64,000 bases of DNA from Bradyrhizobium commune. GTDB lineage: Bacteria; Pseudomonadota; Alphaproteobacteria; Rhizobiales; Xanthobacteraceae. Both the position numbers and the translations under genes were made by a program. Shown one piece after another: positions 16,952-24,931 of this stretch (the first letter of the stretch is position 1; the number at the start of each line of letters is the position of its first letter). The notes beneath the pieces are model-generated. The model did not search any database, had not been told where the DNA came from, and saw nothing but the letters and a program-made list of their open reading frames with translations. The stretch is taken from positions 4,030,001-4,094,000 of the forward strand of contig NZ_CP061379.1 in assembly GCF_015624505.1 (NCBI RefSeq), given 5' to 3'.

Positions 16952-17560
16952 GTGAGCAGGAACTCCGCTCTATCAATGCGCGCGAGCAGCTTGGTCGAAT
17001 CTGCAATTCCCCTGCGCGGCTATTTTGTGTCAGTCGGGGGAGCGTTGCTCTTGCTGCTGTTCGCCGCCGACTGGGTGCTGCCCGCGCCTGCGCCAGTCCG
17101 ATCTGATGAATCGCACTCTGTGCGCCCGCCGATCCGGATCCTGTCCGAGATGAAGCGGCCGGAAATGGTTATCATCGACACCAACCGGGCCGCCCCGTCC
17201 CTGACGCCGGACGAGATCGCCTTGACCACCTCGCAGCTGACCAGCTCCGATGTGGCAAGTGCTGCGCATCAGCCGCGTCCGGTCTCGGAGCAACTCGATG
17301 AGAGTGAGAGCAGCCTCGTAACATCGCCTCTGACCCTCTCCCCTGCTCGCGAGAGCTTGGCACAGCTTGAACCGGTCGTTCGCGATCAAACCGGTCCGGC
17401 CAAAAGCCGCCGCGTGGCCAAGTCTGAACCGCAGCGCAAGTTCGCTCGGGCCCGGAGCTGGAAGTGGTGCGATTCCTCGCGCCGCCAGCAGAGTTCTTGT
17501 CGATACGCGTTTGTGCCGTCCCGGCGAACGAAGCTCCCCTTCAGAGAAGCGCAGGATTAA
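16952..17560 (+). CDS. Hypothetical single-pass membrane protein
   Basis: 202 residues from a GTG at 16952. A membrane helix at about 24-44 (YFVSVGGALLLLLFAADWVL) is followed by a long, polar, low-complexity tail rich in Ser, Pro and Gln and a basic Cys-containing end. This is an inner-membrane anchor with a periplasmic disordered tail. The gene ends only a few bases before the PepSY-like gene, so they are likely cotranscribed. Confidence 0.6.
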   Translation: MSRNSALSMRASSLVESAIPLRGYFVSVGGALLLLLFAADWVLPAPAPVRSDESHSVRPPIRILSEMKRPEMVIIDTNRAAPSLTPDEIALTTSQLTSSDVASAAHQPRPVSEQLDESESSLVTSPLTLSPARESLAQLEPVVRDQTGPAKSRRVAKSEPQRKFARARSWKWCDSSRRQQSSCRYAFVPSRRTKLPFREAQD

Positions 17561-17564
17561 CCCG

Positions 17565-18167
17565 ATGACGAAGAAGATGCGACTATTTGCCATCATGCTT
17601 TGCTCCGCCACGCTTGCTGCCGCCGAGGTCGCTGCCGCCACTCCGCCGCCTTTGGACGCCGCAAGTCGAGGCGCAGCCGAACAGCGTGATGCCGAGGATG
17701 CCGCGCTTCGGCGCATGCTCGAGCAATTTCGCGCCATACAGATATCGCTGACCGAGGCGATGGCCGCTGCCGAACGTCTACACGACGGTTCTCGCACTGC
17801 GGATATCAGCTTCGAGACCTCGGGCCCGCCCGTCTATCGCGTACGGACGGTGAAGAATGAACGAATCTGGGAAAACGTCATCGATGCGAACACCGGGCGC
17901 ATGATTCAGAAAGAAATGACGTCGTCGCTGAAGGAGCTCGATCGAGAAGACCTGGCCAACATCATCGCCCTGAAATGGATCAAGCAACGATTGTCTGATG
18001 CAGTGCGCGTTGCCGAGAAGGCCGCGGCGGGAAGCGCGCTTGCCGGCGGTCTGATGAAGCAGGACGGCAAACTCAATTTCGTGGTCGTTATCGCCAACGG
18101 CGACCGCTTGAAAGAGGTCATGTTCGAGCCGCCCAAGCTCGCCACTGAGGAGACGATCCATCACTAG
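17565..18167 (+). CDS. Secreted PepSY-like protein
   Basis: 200 residues from the ATG at 17565. The signal peptide ends near EVAAATP. The rest resembles PepSY domains: ISLTEAMAAAERLHDGSRTADISFE followed by YRVRTVKNERIWENVIDANTGRMI, then a second half ending FVVVIANGDRLKEVMFEP. PepSY modules are periplasmic and often inhibit proteases or bind envelope partners. The protein at 30874 has the same two-part layout (AIEIAETRSHGARAVDVSFD, YRVKTWRNDELWQGTIDAST), so the two are paralogues. Confidence 0.75.
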   Translation: MTKKMRLFAIMLCSATLAAAEVAAATPPPLDAASRGAAEQRDAEDAALRRMLEQFRAIQISLTEAMAAAERLHDGSRTADISFETSGPPVYRVRTVKNERIWENVIDANTGRMIQKEMTSSLKELDREDLANIIALKWIKQRLSDAVRVAEKAAAGSALAGGLMKQDGKLNFVVVIANGDRLKEVMFEPPKLATEETIHH

Positions 18168-18273
18168 CCGGCCTCACTGTCGCTGGCTCGGGGGCACGAT
18201 CTTGTGAGTTGCGTGACCATGCGGACTTCCATAGATCAAAACTACACTGATTAGTTTCTTTAATGGACAAGCG

Positions 18274-18615
18274 ATGACTGCCCGTCGATATGGACTCAGA
18301 CCCGAGCCGCGGATCGCATGCATCACTTTCGTGCTGGCGGCTGCGCTCGCCGGTGTGAGCTTGCTTCCGGGCACGAGCCACGGCCATGGGCTGCACGGCC
18401 TCACCGCTCACCGCACGCATCATGGCAATCCTAGTCGCAACTCGGTGGTTCGGCAGCCGCAGCATCACAGCAGAGCAGCGGATAGCGCAGACGGCAAAAA
18501 GCAGCCGCAGAGCGCGGCGCCGCACGCGGTGACTCGCACCAATCTGGTCGACGGGCGCCGTCCGCTCTCGCTTCGCTCGACAGGCCATCCACCCTCTACG
18601 CGCCGATCAGCCTAG
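18274..18615 (+). CDS. Possible secreted His-rich protein
   Basis: 113 residues with a hydrophobic N-terminal segment (ITFVLAAALAGVSLLPG) that could be a signal peptide, then a His/Ser/Arg-rich low-complexity body. Histidine-rich secreted proteins can bind metals, but nothing here proves that. An antisense open frame overlaps it, so the gene is plausible but not certain. It lies between the PepSY-like gene and the patatin operon. Confidence 0.35.
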   Translation: MTARRYGLRPEPRIACITFVLAAALAGVSLLPGTSHGHGLHGLTAHRTHHGNPSRNSVVRQPQHHSRAADSADGKKQPQSAAPHAVTRTNLVDGRRPLSLRSTGHPPSTRRSA

Positions 18616-18658
18616 AACATCCGTCTCAAGTCACCGCAATCCAACAGCAGGCCAACTC

Positions 18659-19831
18659 ATGAACTTCCAGCCTCGACCAGACCTCAGCACCGCGCAACGA
18701 CGGCTACCATTCGATTGCATCGCCTTGCTCCTGCAGGGCGGTGGCGCACTGGGCGCTTACCAGGCCGGCGTCTACCAGGCTCTGGCCGAAGCCGACATTC
18801 ATCCGGATTGGGTCGCCGGCATCTCGATCGGCGCGATCAACGCGGCCATCATCGCAGGCAATCCGCCTGAGGCGCGGGTCGACCGGCTGCGGGATTTTTG
18901 GAGCGAGGTGACCTCGAACGGGCCGTGGCATTGGCCCGGCGCTTCCCTGCTGGATTCGGTTCAAGGCGACGAGACCCGCAATTTCCTCAACCAGCTCAGC
19001 GCGGGCTTCGCGCTAGCCTACGGCGCAACCGGATTTTTCTCGGTACGCCCGACGCTGCCCTGGCTGCAAGCTGGCGGCAAGATCGAGGCCACCAGCTTCT
19101 ACGACACCCGCGCGTTGAAGAGCACGCTGGAGCGTCTGGTCGATTTCGATCGCCTTAACGCCGGCATGACGCGATTCAGCGCGGGTGCGGTCAATGTGAG
19201 AACCGGCAATTTCGTCTATTTCGACAATACCACGCACAGGATCCAGCCGGAGCATGTCATGGCGAGCGGCGCGCTGCCGCCGGGCTTTGCCGCCGTGGAG
19301 ATCGACGGCGAGTACTACTGGGACGGCGGCCTAGTGTCCAATACGCCGCTCCAGTGGGTGCTCGAGGGGGGGACTCCCCAGGACATGCTCGCGTTTCAGG
19401 TCGACCTCTGGAATGCGCGCGGTCAGCTTCCGCGCAACATCGCCGAGGTCGCAACGCGCCAAAAGGAGATCCAATTTTCGAGCCGCACGCGCGCAAATAC
19501 CGATCAGTTCAAGCACGTCCAGCGTCTGCGTCATGCGCTCGCCGCTCTGCTCAACCGTCTCCCCGAAGACCTCAGCCAGCATGAAGATGTGAAGCTCCTG
19601 ACCACGGCCGCTTCTCACAGCACCTATAATATCGTTCAGCTGATTTATCGCGCTAGCAGCCACGAAGGTCCCTCAAAGGACTACGAATTTTCTCGTCCCT
19701 CGATGCAGGACCACTGGCGGGCCGGCTATCACGATGCCCTGCGCACGCTGCGCCACCCCGAGGTGCTCGCTCGCCCCACCACGCCGGACGGCGTCTTCAC
19801 GTTCGATCTTGAACAGGATGGTCGCGAGTGA
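18659..19831 (+). CDS. Patatin-like phospholipase/hydrolase with DUF3734 tail
   Basis: 390 residues. The patatin domain shows the oxyanion loop LLQGGGALGAYQAG, nucleophile motif GISIG and the Asp of the dyad in DGGLVSNTP; the C-terminal part matches DUF3734 (SRPSMQDHWRAGYHDA). There is no signal peptide, so it is likely cytoplasmic or membrane-associated and hydrolyses acyl esters. It is followed within about 37 bp by acetoacetate decarboxylase and then 3-hydroxybutyrate dehydrogenase. That context suggests a role in polyhydroxybutyrate or ketone-body turnover. Confidence 0.9.
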   Translation: MNFQPRPDLSTAQRRLPFDCIALLLQGGGALGAYQAGVYQALAEADIHPDWVAGISIGAINAAIIAGNPPEARVDRLRDFWSEVTSNGPWHWPGASLLDSVQGDETRNFLNQLSAGFALAYGATGFFSVRPTLPWLQAGGKIEATSFYDTRALKSTLERLVDFDRLNAGMTRFSAGAVNVRTGNFVYFDNTTHRIQPEHVMASGALPPGFAAVEIDGEYYWDGGLVSNTPLQWVLEGGTPQDMLAFQVDLWNARGQLPRNIAEVATRQKEIQFSSRTRANTDQFKHVQRLRHALAALLNRLPEDLSQHEDVKLLTTAASHSTYNIVQLIYRASSHEGPSKDYEFSRPSMQDHWRAGYHDALRTLRHPEVLARPTTPDGVFTFDLEQDGRE

Positions 19832-19867
19832 CCAGGCACATGATTGCGGACCGGATGGAGAAGGCGA

Positions 19868-20659
19868 ATGCGTGAGAGTGACGTCGTCAAGCAGGCGTTT
19901 GCAATGCCGCTTACCAGCCCGGCCTATCCGCCGGGACCGTATCGGTTCGTGAACCGCGAGTATCTGATCATCACGTATCGCACCGATCCGGCAAAGCTGC
20001 GCGCCGTGGTGCCTGAACCGCTGGAGATCGACGAGCGCGAGGCATTCGTGAAGTACGAATTCATTCGCATGCCGGACTCCAGTGGCTTTGGCGACTACAC
20101 CGAGAGCGGCCAGGTCATCCCGGTGACCTTCCACGGCCGCCGGGGCGGCTACAACCACTGCATGTTCCTTAACGACGACGGGCCCATTGCCGGCGGCCGC
20201 GAGCTCTGGGGCTTCCCGAAAAAGTTCGGTCAGCCGGCATTGCGAACCGAGATCGACACGCTCATCGGCACTCTTGATTACGGTCCGCTGCGGGTTGCAA
20301 CGGGCACGATGGGCTACAAGCACCGCGAGGCCGACCTCGGAGAGGTCGATGCTGCTCTCAAGGAACCGAACTTCCTGCTCAAGATCATTCCGCACGTCGA
20401 TGGGAGTCCGCGGATCTGCGAGCTGGTCGAATACCGCCTCGAGGACATCGTGCTGAAGGGCGCGTGGAGCGGACCCGCGGCACTGTCCTTAACCCCCCAC
20501 GCCTTGGCGCCCGTCGCCGAGCTGCCGGTTCTGGAGATTGTCTCCGCGATCCATATCCGGACAGACCTGACGCTCGGTCTCGGCCGGGTGGTCCACGACT
20601 ATCTGCAACAGCCGCTCAGACGTTCGCTCAGGGCCACCGAGAGAACCCTGGTGACGTGA
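19868..20659 (+). CDS. adc: Acetoacetate decarboxylase
   Basis: 263 residues. It has the acetoacetate decarboxylase fold signatures: [20 protein letters not shown] near the N terminus, [20 protein letters not shown], and [14 protein letters not shown], whose second lysine is the Schiff-base residue. It converts acetoacetate to acetone and CO2. The ATG at 19868 follows GGAGAAGGCG. It is the middle gene of the patatin-adc-dehydrogenase set, so acetoacetate made by the dehydrogenase next door can be removed. Confidence 0.93.
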   Translation: MRESDVVKQAFAMPLTSPAYPPGPYRFVNREYLIITYRTDPAKLRAVVPEPLEIDEREAFVKYEFIRMPDSSGFGDYTESGQVIPVTFHGRRGGYNHCMFLNDDGPIAGGRELWGFPKKFGQPALRTEIDTLIGTLDYGPLRVATGTMGYKHREADLGEVDAALKEPNFLLKIIPHVDGSPRICELVEYRLEDIVLKGAWSGPAALSLTPHALAPVAELPVLEIVSAIHIRTDLTLGLGRVVHDYLQQPLRRSLRATERTLVT

Positions 20660-20696
20660 TCGATCTCGTACGTGAGAAATCAAACAGGTGAACATA

Positions 20697-21485
20697 ATGG
20701 GTATTTTGAACGGTAAGACGGCCGTCGTAACCGGCTCGACCAGCGGCATAGGCCTTGCGTGTGCGCGTGCGTTTGCGGGCGCAGGCGCCAACATCGTGCT
20801 CAACGGAATGGGTGCGCCGGGGGAAGTCGAAAACGAGCGCGCCTCGATCGAGAGCGACTTCGGCGTGAAGGCCGTCTACTCGCCCGCCGATATGGCCAAG
20901 CCGAACGAAATTGCCGAGCTCATCGCACTCGGCGAGAAGACCTTCAGCAGCGTCGACGTCCTCGTCAACAACGCCGGCATCCAGCACGTGTCGCCAATCG
21001 AGGAATTCCCGGTCGAGAAATGGGATGCGATCATCGCGATCAACCTCTCCTCCGCCTTCCATGCCATTCGTGCGGCCGCGCCTGGCATGAAGCGACGCGG
21101 CTGGGGCCGAATCATCATGACAGCCTCGGCGCATTCCCTGGTCGCCTCCCCGTTCAAATCGGCCTACGTTGCAGCCAAGCACGGCATTGCGGGCCTCACC
21201 AAGACGGTGGCGTTGGAATTCGCCAGGTCGAAGATCACCTGCAACTGCATCAGCCCGGGCTACGTCTGGACGCCGCTGGTGGAGAAGCAGATCCCGAATA
21301 CGATGGCAGCGCGGCACATGAGGCGGGATCAGGTCATCAGCGAGGTCCTGCTCGCGGCCCAGCCCACCAAGGAGTTCGTCACCTCGGAGCAGGTGGCCGC
21401 GCTCGCACTGTTCCTGTGCAGTGACGATGCCGCGCAGATCACCGGCGCCAATCTCCCGATCGACGGAGGCTGGACGGCGGCTTAG
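20697..21485 (+). CDS. bdhA: 3-hydroxybutyrate dehydrogenase (short-chain dehydrogenase)
   Basis: 262 residues. The Rossmann motif is TGSTSGIGLA, NNAGIQHV follows, the catalytic triad lies in S-x12-Y-x3-K (SAHSL, then AYVAAKHG), and SPGYVWTPLVEKQIP is characteristic of 3-hydroxybutyrate dehydrogenases. It oxidises (R)-3-hydroxybutyrate to acetoacetate with NAD+. The ATG at 20697 is preferred over a GTG nine bases earlier. It ends the three-gene operon. Confidence 0.93.
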   Translation: MGILNGKTAVVTGSTSGIGLACARAFAGAGANIVLNGMGAPGEVENERASIESDFGVKAVYSPADMAKPNEIAELIALGEKTFSSVDVLVNNAGIQHVSPIEEFPVEKWDAIIAINLSSAFHAIRAAAPGMKRRGWGRIIMTASAHSLVASPFKSAYVAAKHGIAGLTKTVALEFARSKITCNCISPGYVWTPLVEKQIPNTMAARHMRRDQVISEVLLAAQPTKEFVTSEQVAALALFLCSDDAAQITGANLPIDGGWTAA

Positions 21486-21912
21486 GCGCGGTCGCTCTCA
21501 GGTCTTTCTTGCGCCGGAAGGTGGAATCATCGCAGGGGCTCACAACACGGATTGCATATCATGTCGTTCATCGAAACCTCTTCCGACCGCCGGAGTGCCG
21601 GCCTTGGCGAGCACGGTCGTGCGCCGCGCGGGTCTGCGGCAAAGCCGCTCGATCTCGGCGGAGACCAAAACCTAGCCAACGCTCTGCGCCGGTGCGAGGA
21701 CACGTTCAACGAGGATGTGTTGCCGCGCGACGCCCGCCTGCGTGAGCCGCGCGAGTTCTACTCCGCGCCAGACATGGGCTGCCCGCCGCGCAGTCGAAAG
21801 CAGACGCAGTCGAGGCAAGACCCTCCCGTCGCGACGTCAACGTCCCATGCACATGCCGCCGCTTGAGCGGCCGCTACTGCGGAGGCTTGGTATAGGCTCC
21901 TTTCCTTGCGGC
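21486..21912. other. Intergenic region, possible small ORF 21561-21866
   Basis: A plus-strand frame of about 100 codons (MSFIETSSDRRSAG...) is open here but has no ribosome binding site, and the other strand is equally open. Its His/Ala tail is low complexity. I see no promoter box or terminator that decides the matter, so I do not call it a gene. Confidence 0.25.
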
Positions 21913-22122
21913 CTAAGCTCCCCTTTTGTCCTGGCTGCCGAGCACGCAGCGCCAGGCTGCGAGGCGCTCGGCCGGATGTTGCTTCATCCAATCGGCGAGT
22001 TGGGGTGCTCCCATCAGGCAGGACTGCATCGAAATATCGGCGAAGTCCGAGGTGGTGACGATCTGCTCGTGGCAGTTCTTCGGAGAGGCGAGATTGCACA
22101 GAACGGCAATGATCTTGATCAT
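21913..22122 (-). CDS. Small hypothetical protein
   Basis: 69 residues (MIKIIAVLCNLASPKNCHEQ, then SDFADISMQSCLMGAPQLAD and HPAERLAAWRCVLG). Three or four well-spaced cysteines and a compact globular composition suggest a real protein. A GTG six bases earlier is an alternative start. It is downstream of the carbonic anhydrase gene on the same strand. Function unknown. Confidence 0.6.
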   Translation of the reverse strand: MIKIIAVLCNLASPKNCHEQIVTTSDFADISMQSCLMGAPQLADWMKQHPAERLAAWRCVLGSQDKRGA

Positions 22123-22229
22123 GACCACAGGCCCTTTGTTTGCGATTCAAGCCTCAGCCTCAAATTGGTTGAAGGTCGCATCGGCAATAAGCAGTTCGCG
22201 ACCGCCCGGCGACGCAAGTTTCCTCAGCC

Positions 22230-23021
22230 TCACTCGGATGAGAGGATGAATCGCCGGTCCCGGCTCTGTACTGGACGAGCGTTCATCGGGTACAGCTTCG
22301 CGAAGCGTGCAATATCGCGTTGGTCCACCTCGACCGGATCCCTAAGTACGATCCAGTCCACAGTCTCACTGCACGGCGGCGTCGTTAGCGATCCCTTGTA
22401 ATGATAAAACGCGCGCCTAGCCGGCATTAGGCGTAGGGGATCAATCGCAGGATCAATTGCGATTGGGGAACCTTTTTCCAGCGGCATCGTCGAGACGATT
22501 TTCGTGAAAGTATCGTTTGCCTTACCGGGAACTAGGAGCACCCCGATCACGGCGAGCCCGTCGCTACCGGCATGAACGAAATGCGCTTCCATGGCAAACC
22601 GCTTGCCGTCGACGAGATGCTCGCTTGGATGATGAAAGTGGAGCTGCTTCAGCGCGTATTCGTCGTCGCCCAGGTGAAGCGTGTCGCCTGCCGTGTAGTT
22701 GAGCTGAATGGTGTGGCCGTTATTGACGATCGCGACGGGCCGCTGGCTCCAGCTGATCTTCAATGATTCCTTTCGGCTCATGACCGGAGCGATAATATCA
22801 ATGGGAGACTGCTGGTCGCCAGCCGAGCACACCGCAGACGCCGGGTCGAGGCCGCCCCATTTCCCGGGGCCTGTTGCTTCTTCGTAGCTCCAACTACTTT
22901 CCGCCGCGAACCCGGTGGTGGCACACAGCGGACACAACGCCAGGCCGGTCAACAGCTTGAGTGCCTGACGACGCGGCATGGTCGCACTCGCATCGCGTTC
23001 GTGGTCCTCGCTCGTCTGCAT
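22230..23021 (-). CDS. cah: Alpha-carbonic anhydrase, Tat-type signal
   Basis: 263 residues. The N terminus carries PRRQALKLLTGLALCPL, a twin-arginine-like signal, so export to the periplasm is likely. The alpha-class core is clear: QSPIDI, zinc ligands in LHFHHPSEH and EAHFVH, and LTTPPCSE. It interconverts CO2 and bicarbonate. The ATG at 23021 has AGGAG upstream; 22979 is a shorter alternative. It is divergent from the Ca2+/H+ antiporter, with the CTAAGC palindrome between them. Confidence 0.93.
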   Translation of the reverse strand: MQTSEDHERDASATMPRRQALKLLTGLALCPLCATTGFAAESSWSYEEATGPGKWGGLDPASAVCSAGDQQSPIDIIAPVMSRKESLKISWSQRPVAIVNNGHTIQLNYTAGDTLHLGDDEYALKQLHFHHPSEHLVDGKRFAMEAHFVHAGSDGLAVIGVLLVPGKANDTFTKIVSTMPLEKGSPIAIDPAIDPLRLMPARRAFYHYKGSLTTPPCSETVDWIVLRDPVEVDQRDIARFAKLYPMNARPVQSRDRRFILSSE

Positions 23022-23127
23022 CCCGACTGCTCCTGCGGCCTTGAGATCGTGTCGATTGCGCGCATCAGCGCTTGTGAGACTGTAGCGGAGTTGCCGGCGA
23101 AACAAATGCCACCGCCGACGCGCCGCA

Positions 23128-23143
23128 CTAAGCCAACGCTTAG
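23128..23143. promoter_or_regulatory. CTAAGC box 6 (between carbonic anhydrase and antiporter)
   Basis: CTAAGCCAACGCTTAG, identical to the reverse complement of the box at 2676. It lies about 107 bp from the carbonic anhydrase start and 120 bp from the antiporter start, matching the spacing seen at the other boxes. Confidence 0.6.
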
Positions 23144-23262
23144 AACGCTCTCCCCCGCAGCTATTGCGTCGCACGCTCGCTCAATGGATTCTCGCAGTGA
23201 ATGATTTGAGGGTGCTGGATGTTTGCTCAGGCGGACGCACGTTTCATCGGGCTTGCCAGTTC

Positions 23263-24357
23263 ATGAGCGCGCACGAATCAATTCCGAGATCGACGTGGAT
23301 ATTTCCCGCGCTTGCTGCCCTGCTCTACGCAGCGATCGTCGCCACGCATTATGAATATGCGGCATCCTCGATCGCCATTCTGTTCGCGCTGGTGCTCCTG
23401 GTCATCCTGTTCGGAACCGTGTTCGCCGCCGTGCACCACGCGGAAGTGATCGCGCACCGGATTGGCGAACCCTACGGCACGCTTCTGCTCACGCTGGCGG
23501 TGACCATCATCGAGGTGGCACTGATCGCAAACATGATGCTGGGACATCGTGAAGTGCCGACGCTGGCGCGCGATACCGTGTTTGCCGTGGTGATGATCGT
23601 TTGCAACGGCTTGGTCGGCCTCTGCATCTTCGTTGGCGGCCTGCACTATAAGGAACAGGACGTCCAGGTCTCCGGCGCCAGTCTCTATCTCAGCGTGCTG
23701 TTCACGATCGCGACGATCACGCTCATTCTGCCGAATTACACACTGACCGCGCCGGGTCCAGTCTTTTCAGAGGCTCAGCTCGAATTCGCGAGCGTGGTCA
23801 CCCTTCTGCTTTATGGCGTCTTCGTCTACACCCAGACCGTCCGGCATCGGGACTACTTCGTGAACAGAGCCGATGGAGGCGTTGACAGTGCATCGCTTTC
23901 GAGCGGTATGCTGGCGTTGAGCGGTGCGCTTCTGCTGGTGTCTCTCCTCGCCGTCGTGCTGCTGTCCAAAAAGTTCTCACTCGTGGTCGAGGCGACCAGT
24001 GCCGCGATCGGCGCCCCGCCGGCATTCGCCGGCGTGGCCGTCGCGCTGCTGATTCTGCTTCCCGAAAGCGTCGCGGCGATATCGGCAGCCCGCAAGGATA
24101 ATCTGCAGAAGAGCATTAATCTCGCGCTGGGCTCCTCGCTCGCAACCATCGGATTGACCGTTCCTGCGGTCGCGATCGCGGCCTGCGTACTCGACAAGCA
24201 GCTTATCCTCGGACTGCCGCAGCAGAACATCGTGGAGCTGGTTCTGACTTTTGCGCTGAGCGCACTGACCTTCGGTACGGGGCGAACCAACATCCTGTTT
24301 GGGCTGGTTCACATGATGGTCTTTGCTGTGTTTCTGTTCCTGGTTTTCGTCCCGTAA
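23263..24357 (+). CDS. Calcium/proton antiporter (CaCA family, ChaA-like)
   Basis: 364 residues with about eleven hydrophobic segments. The two CaCA repeats are visible: GEPYGTLLLTLAVTIIEVAL in the first half and ILLPESVAAISAARKDN followed by NLALGSSLATIGLTVPAVA in the second, each with the acidic residue that carries the cation. It exchanges Ca2+ (or Na+) for protons across the inner membrane. The start at 23263 gives the family's usual N terminus but has a weak ribosome binding site. Its divergent partner is a periplasmic carbonic anhydrase, so the pair may serve pH or bicarbonate/calcium balance. Confidence 0.9.
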   Translation: MSAHESIPRSTWIFPALAALLYAAIVATHYEYAASSIAILFALVLLVILFGTVFAAVHHAEVIAHRIGEPYGTLLLTLAVTIIEVALIANMMLGHREVPTLARDTVFAVVMIVCNGLVGLCIFVGGLHYKEQDVQVSGASLYLSVLFTIATITLILPNYTLTAPGPVFSEAQLEFASVVTLLLYGVFVYTQTVRHRDYFVNRADGGVDSASLSSGMLALSGALLLVSLLAVVLLSKKFSLVVEATSAAIGAPPAFAGVAVALLILLPESVAAISAARKDNLQKSINLALGSSLATIGLTVPAVAIAACVLDKQLILGLPQQNIVELVLTFALSALTFGTGRTNILFGLVHMMVFAVFLFLVFVP

Positions 24358-24428
24358 GTGGCGACGAACGCCGCTGCGCCTGGGGTTATAGGGGCAACCC
24401 GGCCGAGAAGCTATCCGACCGGGATCGT

Positions 24429-24737
24429 TCAGGGGATCATCCCGCAGTCAAACATCTTGTTGGCGACCGGGGCCGCAACCTTGTTGATGAACTTGACTCG
24501 CAGGGAAGGATTGCTCCTCAGGAAGCCGACCGCTGCGGCAACGATCTCCGCCGGCGGCTCGCCCTTTTTTGCCTTCAGGTCATCGCAGCCGGACGATTTG
24601 TATTTTTGGATGACCATTCCAGCAACCATCTCCAGCATGGGTCCGTCTGGAGGCATGTCCGGCGGCATTTGAGCCACGGCTGGCGGAATAGACATCAACG
24701 ACATCATAGCTACCGCAATCAGGCCTTTCATTGTCAT
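24429..24737 (-). CDS. Small secreted protein of unknown function, copy 1
   Basis: 102 residues starting MTMKGLIAV. A signal peptide ends at PAVAQ, followed by a Pro/Met-rich segment (MPPDMPPDGPM) and a conserved body (MVIQKYKSSGCDDLKAKKGE, then VGFLRSNPSLRVKFINKVA and KMFDCGMIP). The two cysteines could form a disulfide. Copy 2 at 29373 is nearly identical over the body. No own ribosome binding site is visible; the start is one base after the stop of a short leader frame, so translation is probably coupled. Confidence 0.75.
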   Translation of the reverse strand: MTMKGLIAVAMMSLMSIPPAVAQMPPDMPPDGPMLEMVAGMVIQKYKSSGCDDLKAKKGEPPAEIVAAAVGFLRSNPSLRVKFINKVAAPVANKMFDCGMIP

Positions 24738-24738
24738 C

Positions 24739-24858
24739 TCACACACCCGAAAATGAGACGAGATTGATGATTGATGCGCGGTCATTCTTGATCCGATGAG
24801 CCAGTTCATCACGAAGCATTCGTGCATTTGGCGCGGGTGCACCGGGGATGGAATCCAT
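24739..24858 (-). CDS. 39-residue leader peptide upstream of secreted protein copy 1
   Basis: The ATG at 24858 has a strong GAGGAG ribosome binding site. The frame (MDSIPGAPAPNARMLRDELA...) ends with a TGA one base before the ATG of the secreted protein gene. The corresponding leader in copy 2 (MHSVPRPLALNE...) reads through in frame. A role in translational coupling is inferred. Confidence 0.45.
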   Translation of the reverse strand: MDSIPGAPAPNARMLRDELAHRIKNDRASIINLVSFSGV

Positions 24859-24882
24859 TACTGCGATCTCCTCTTCAACGAT

Positions 24883-24931
24883 ACTACACCGTATAGTATA
24901 TTTTTATGCACTCTTGCCGACAGCGTGTCAA
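24883..24931 (-). promoter_or_regulatory. Sigma70-type promoter with ACTATACGGTGTAGT operator
   Basis: On the minus strand TTGACA (24926-24931) is followed by an A/T-rich -10 region and then ACTATACGGTGTAGT (24883-24897), exactly as at 16380-16394. It drives the leader and secreted protein copy 1. Copy 2 lacks this operator. Confidence 0.6.

Noticed and set aside
21909..21924. CTAAGC half-site followed by TCCCC
   Set aside because: The right half is absent and it lies at the 3' end of a gene, not upstream of one.
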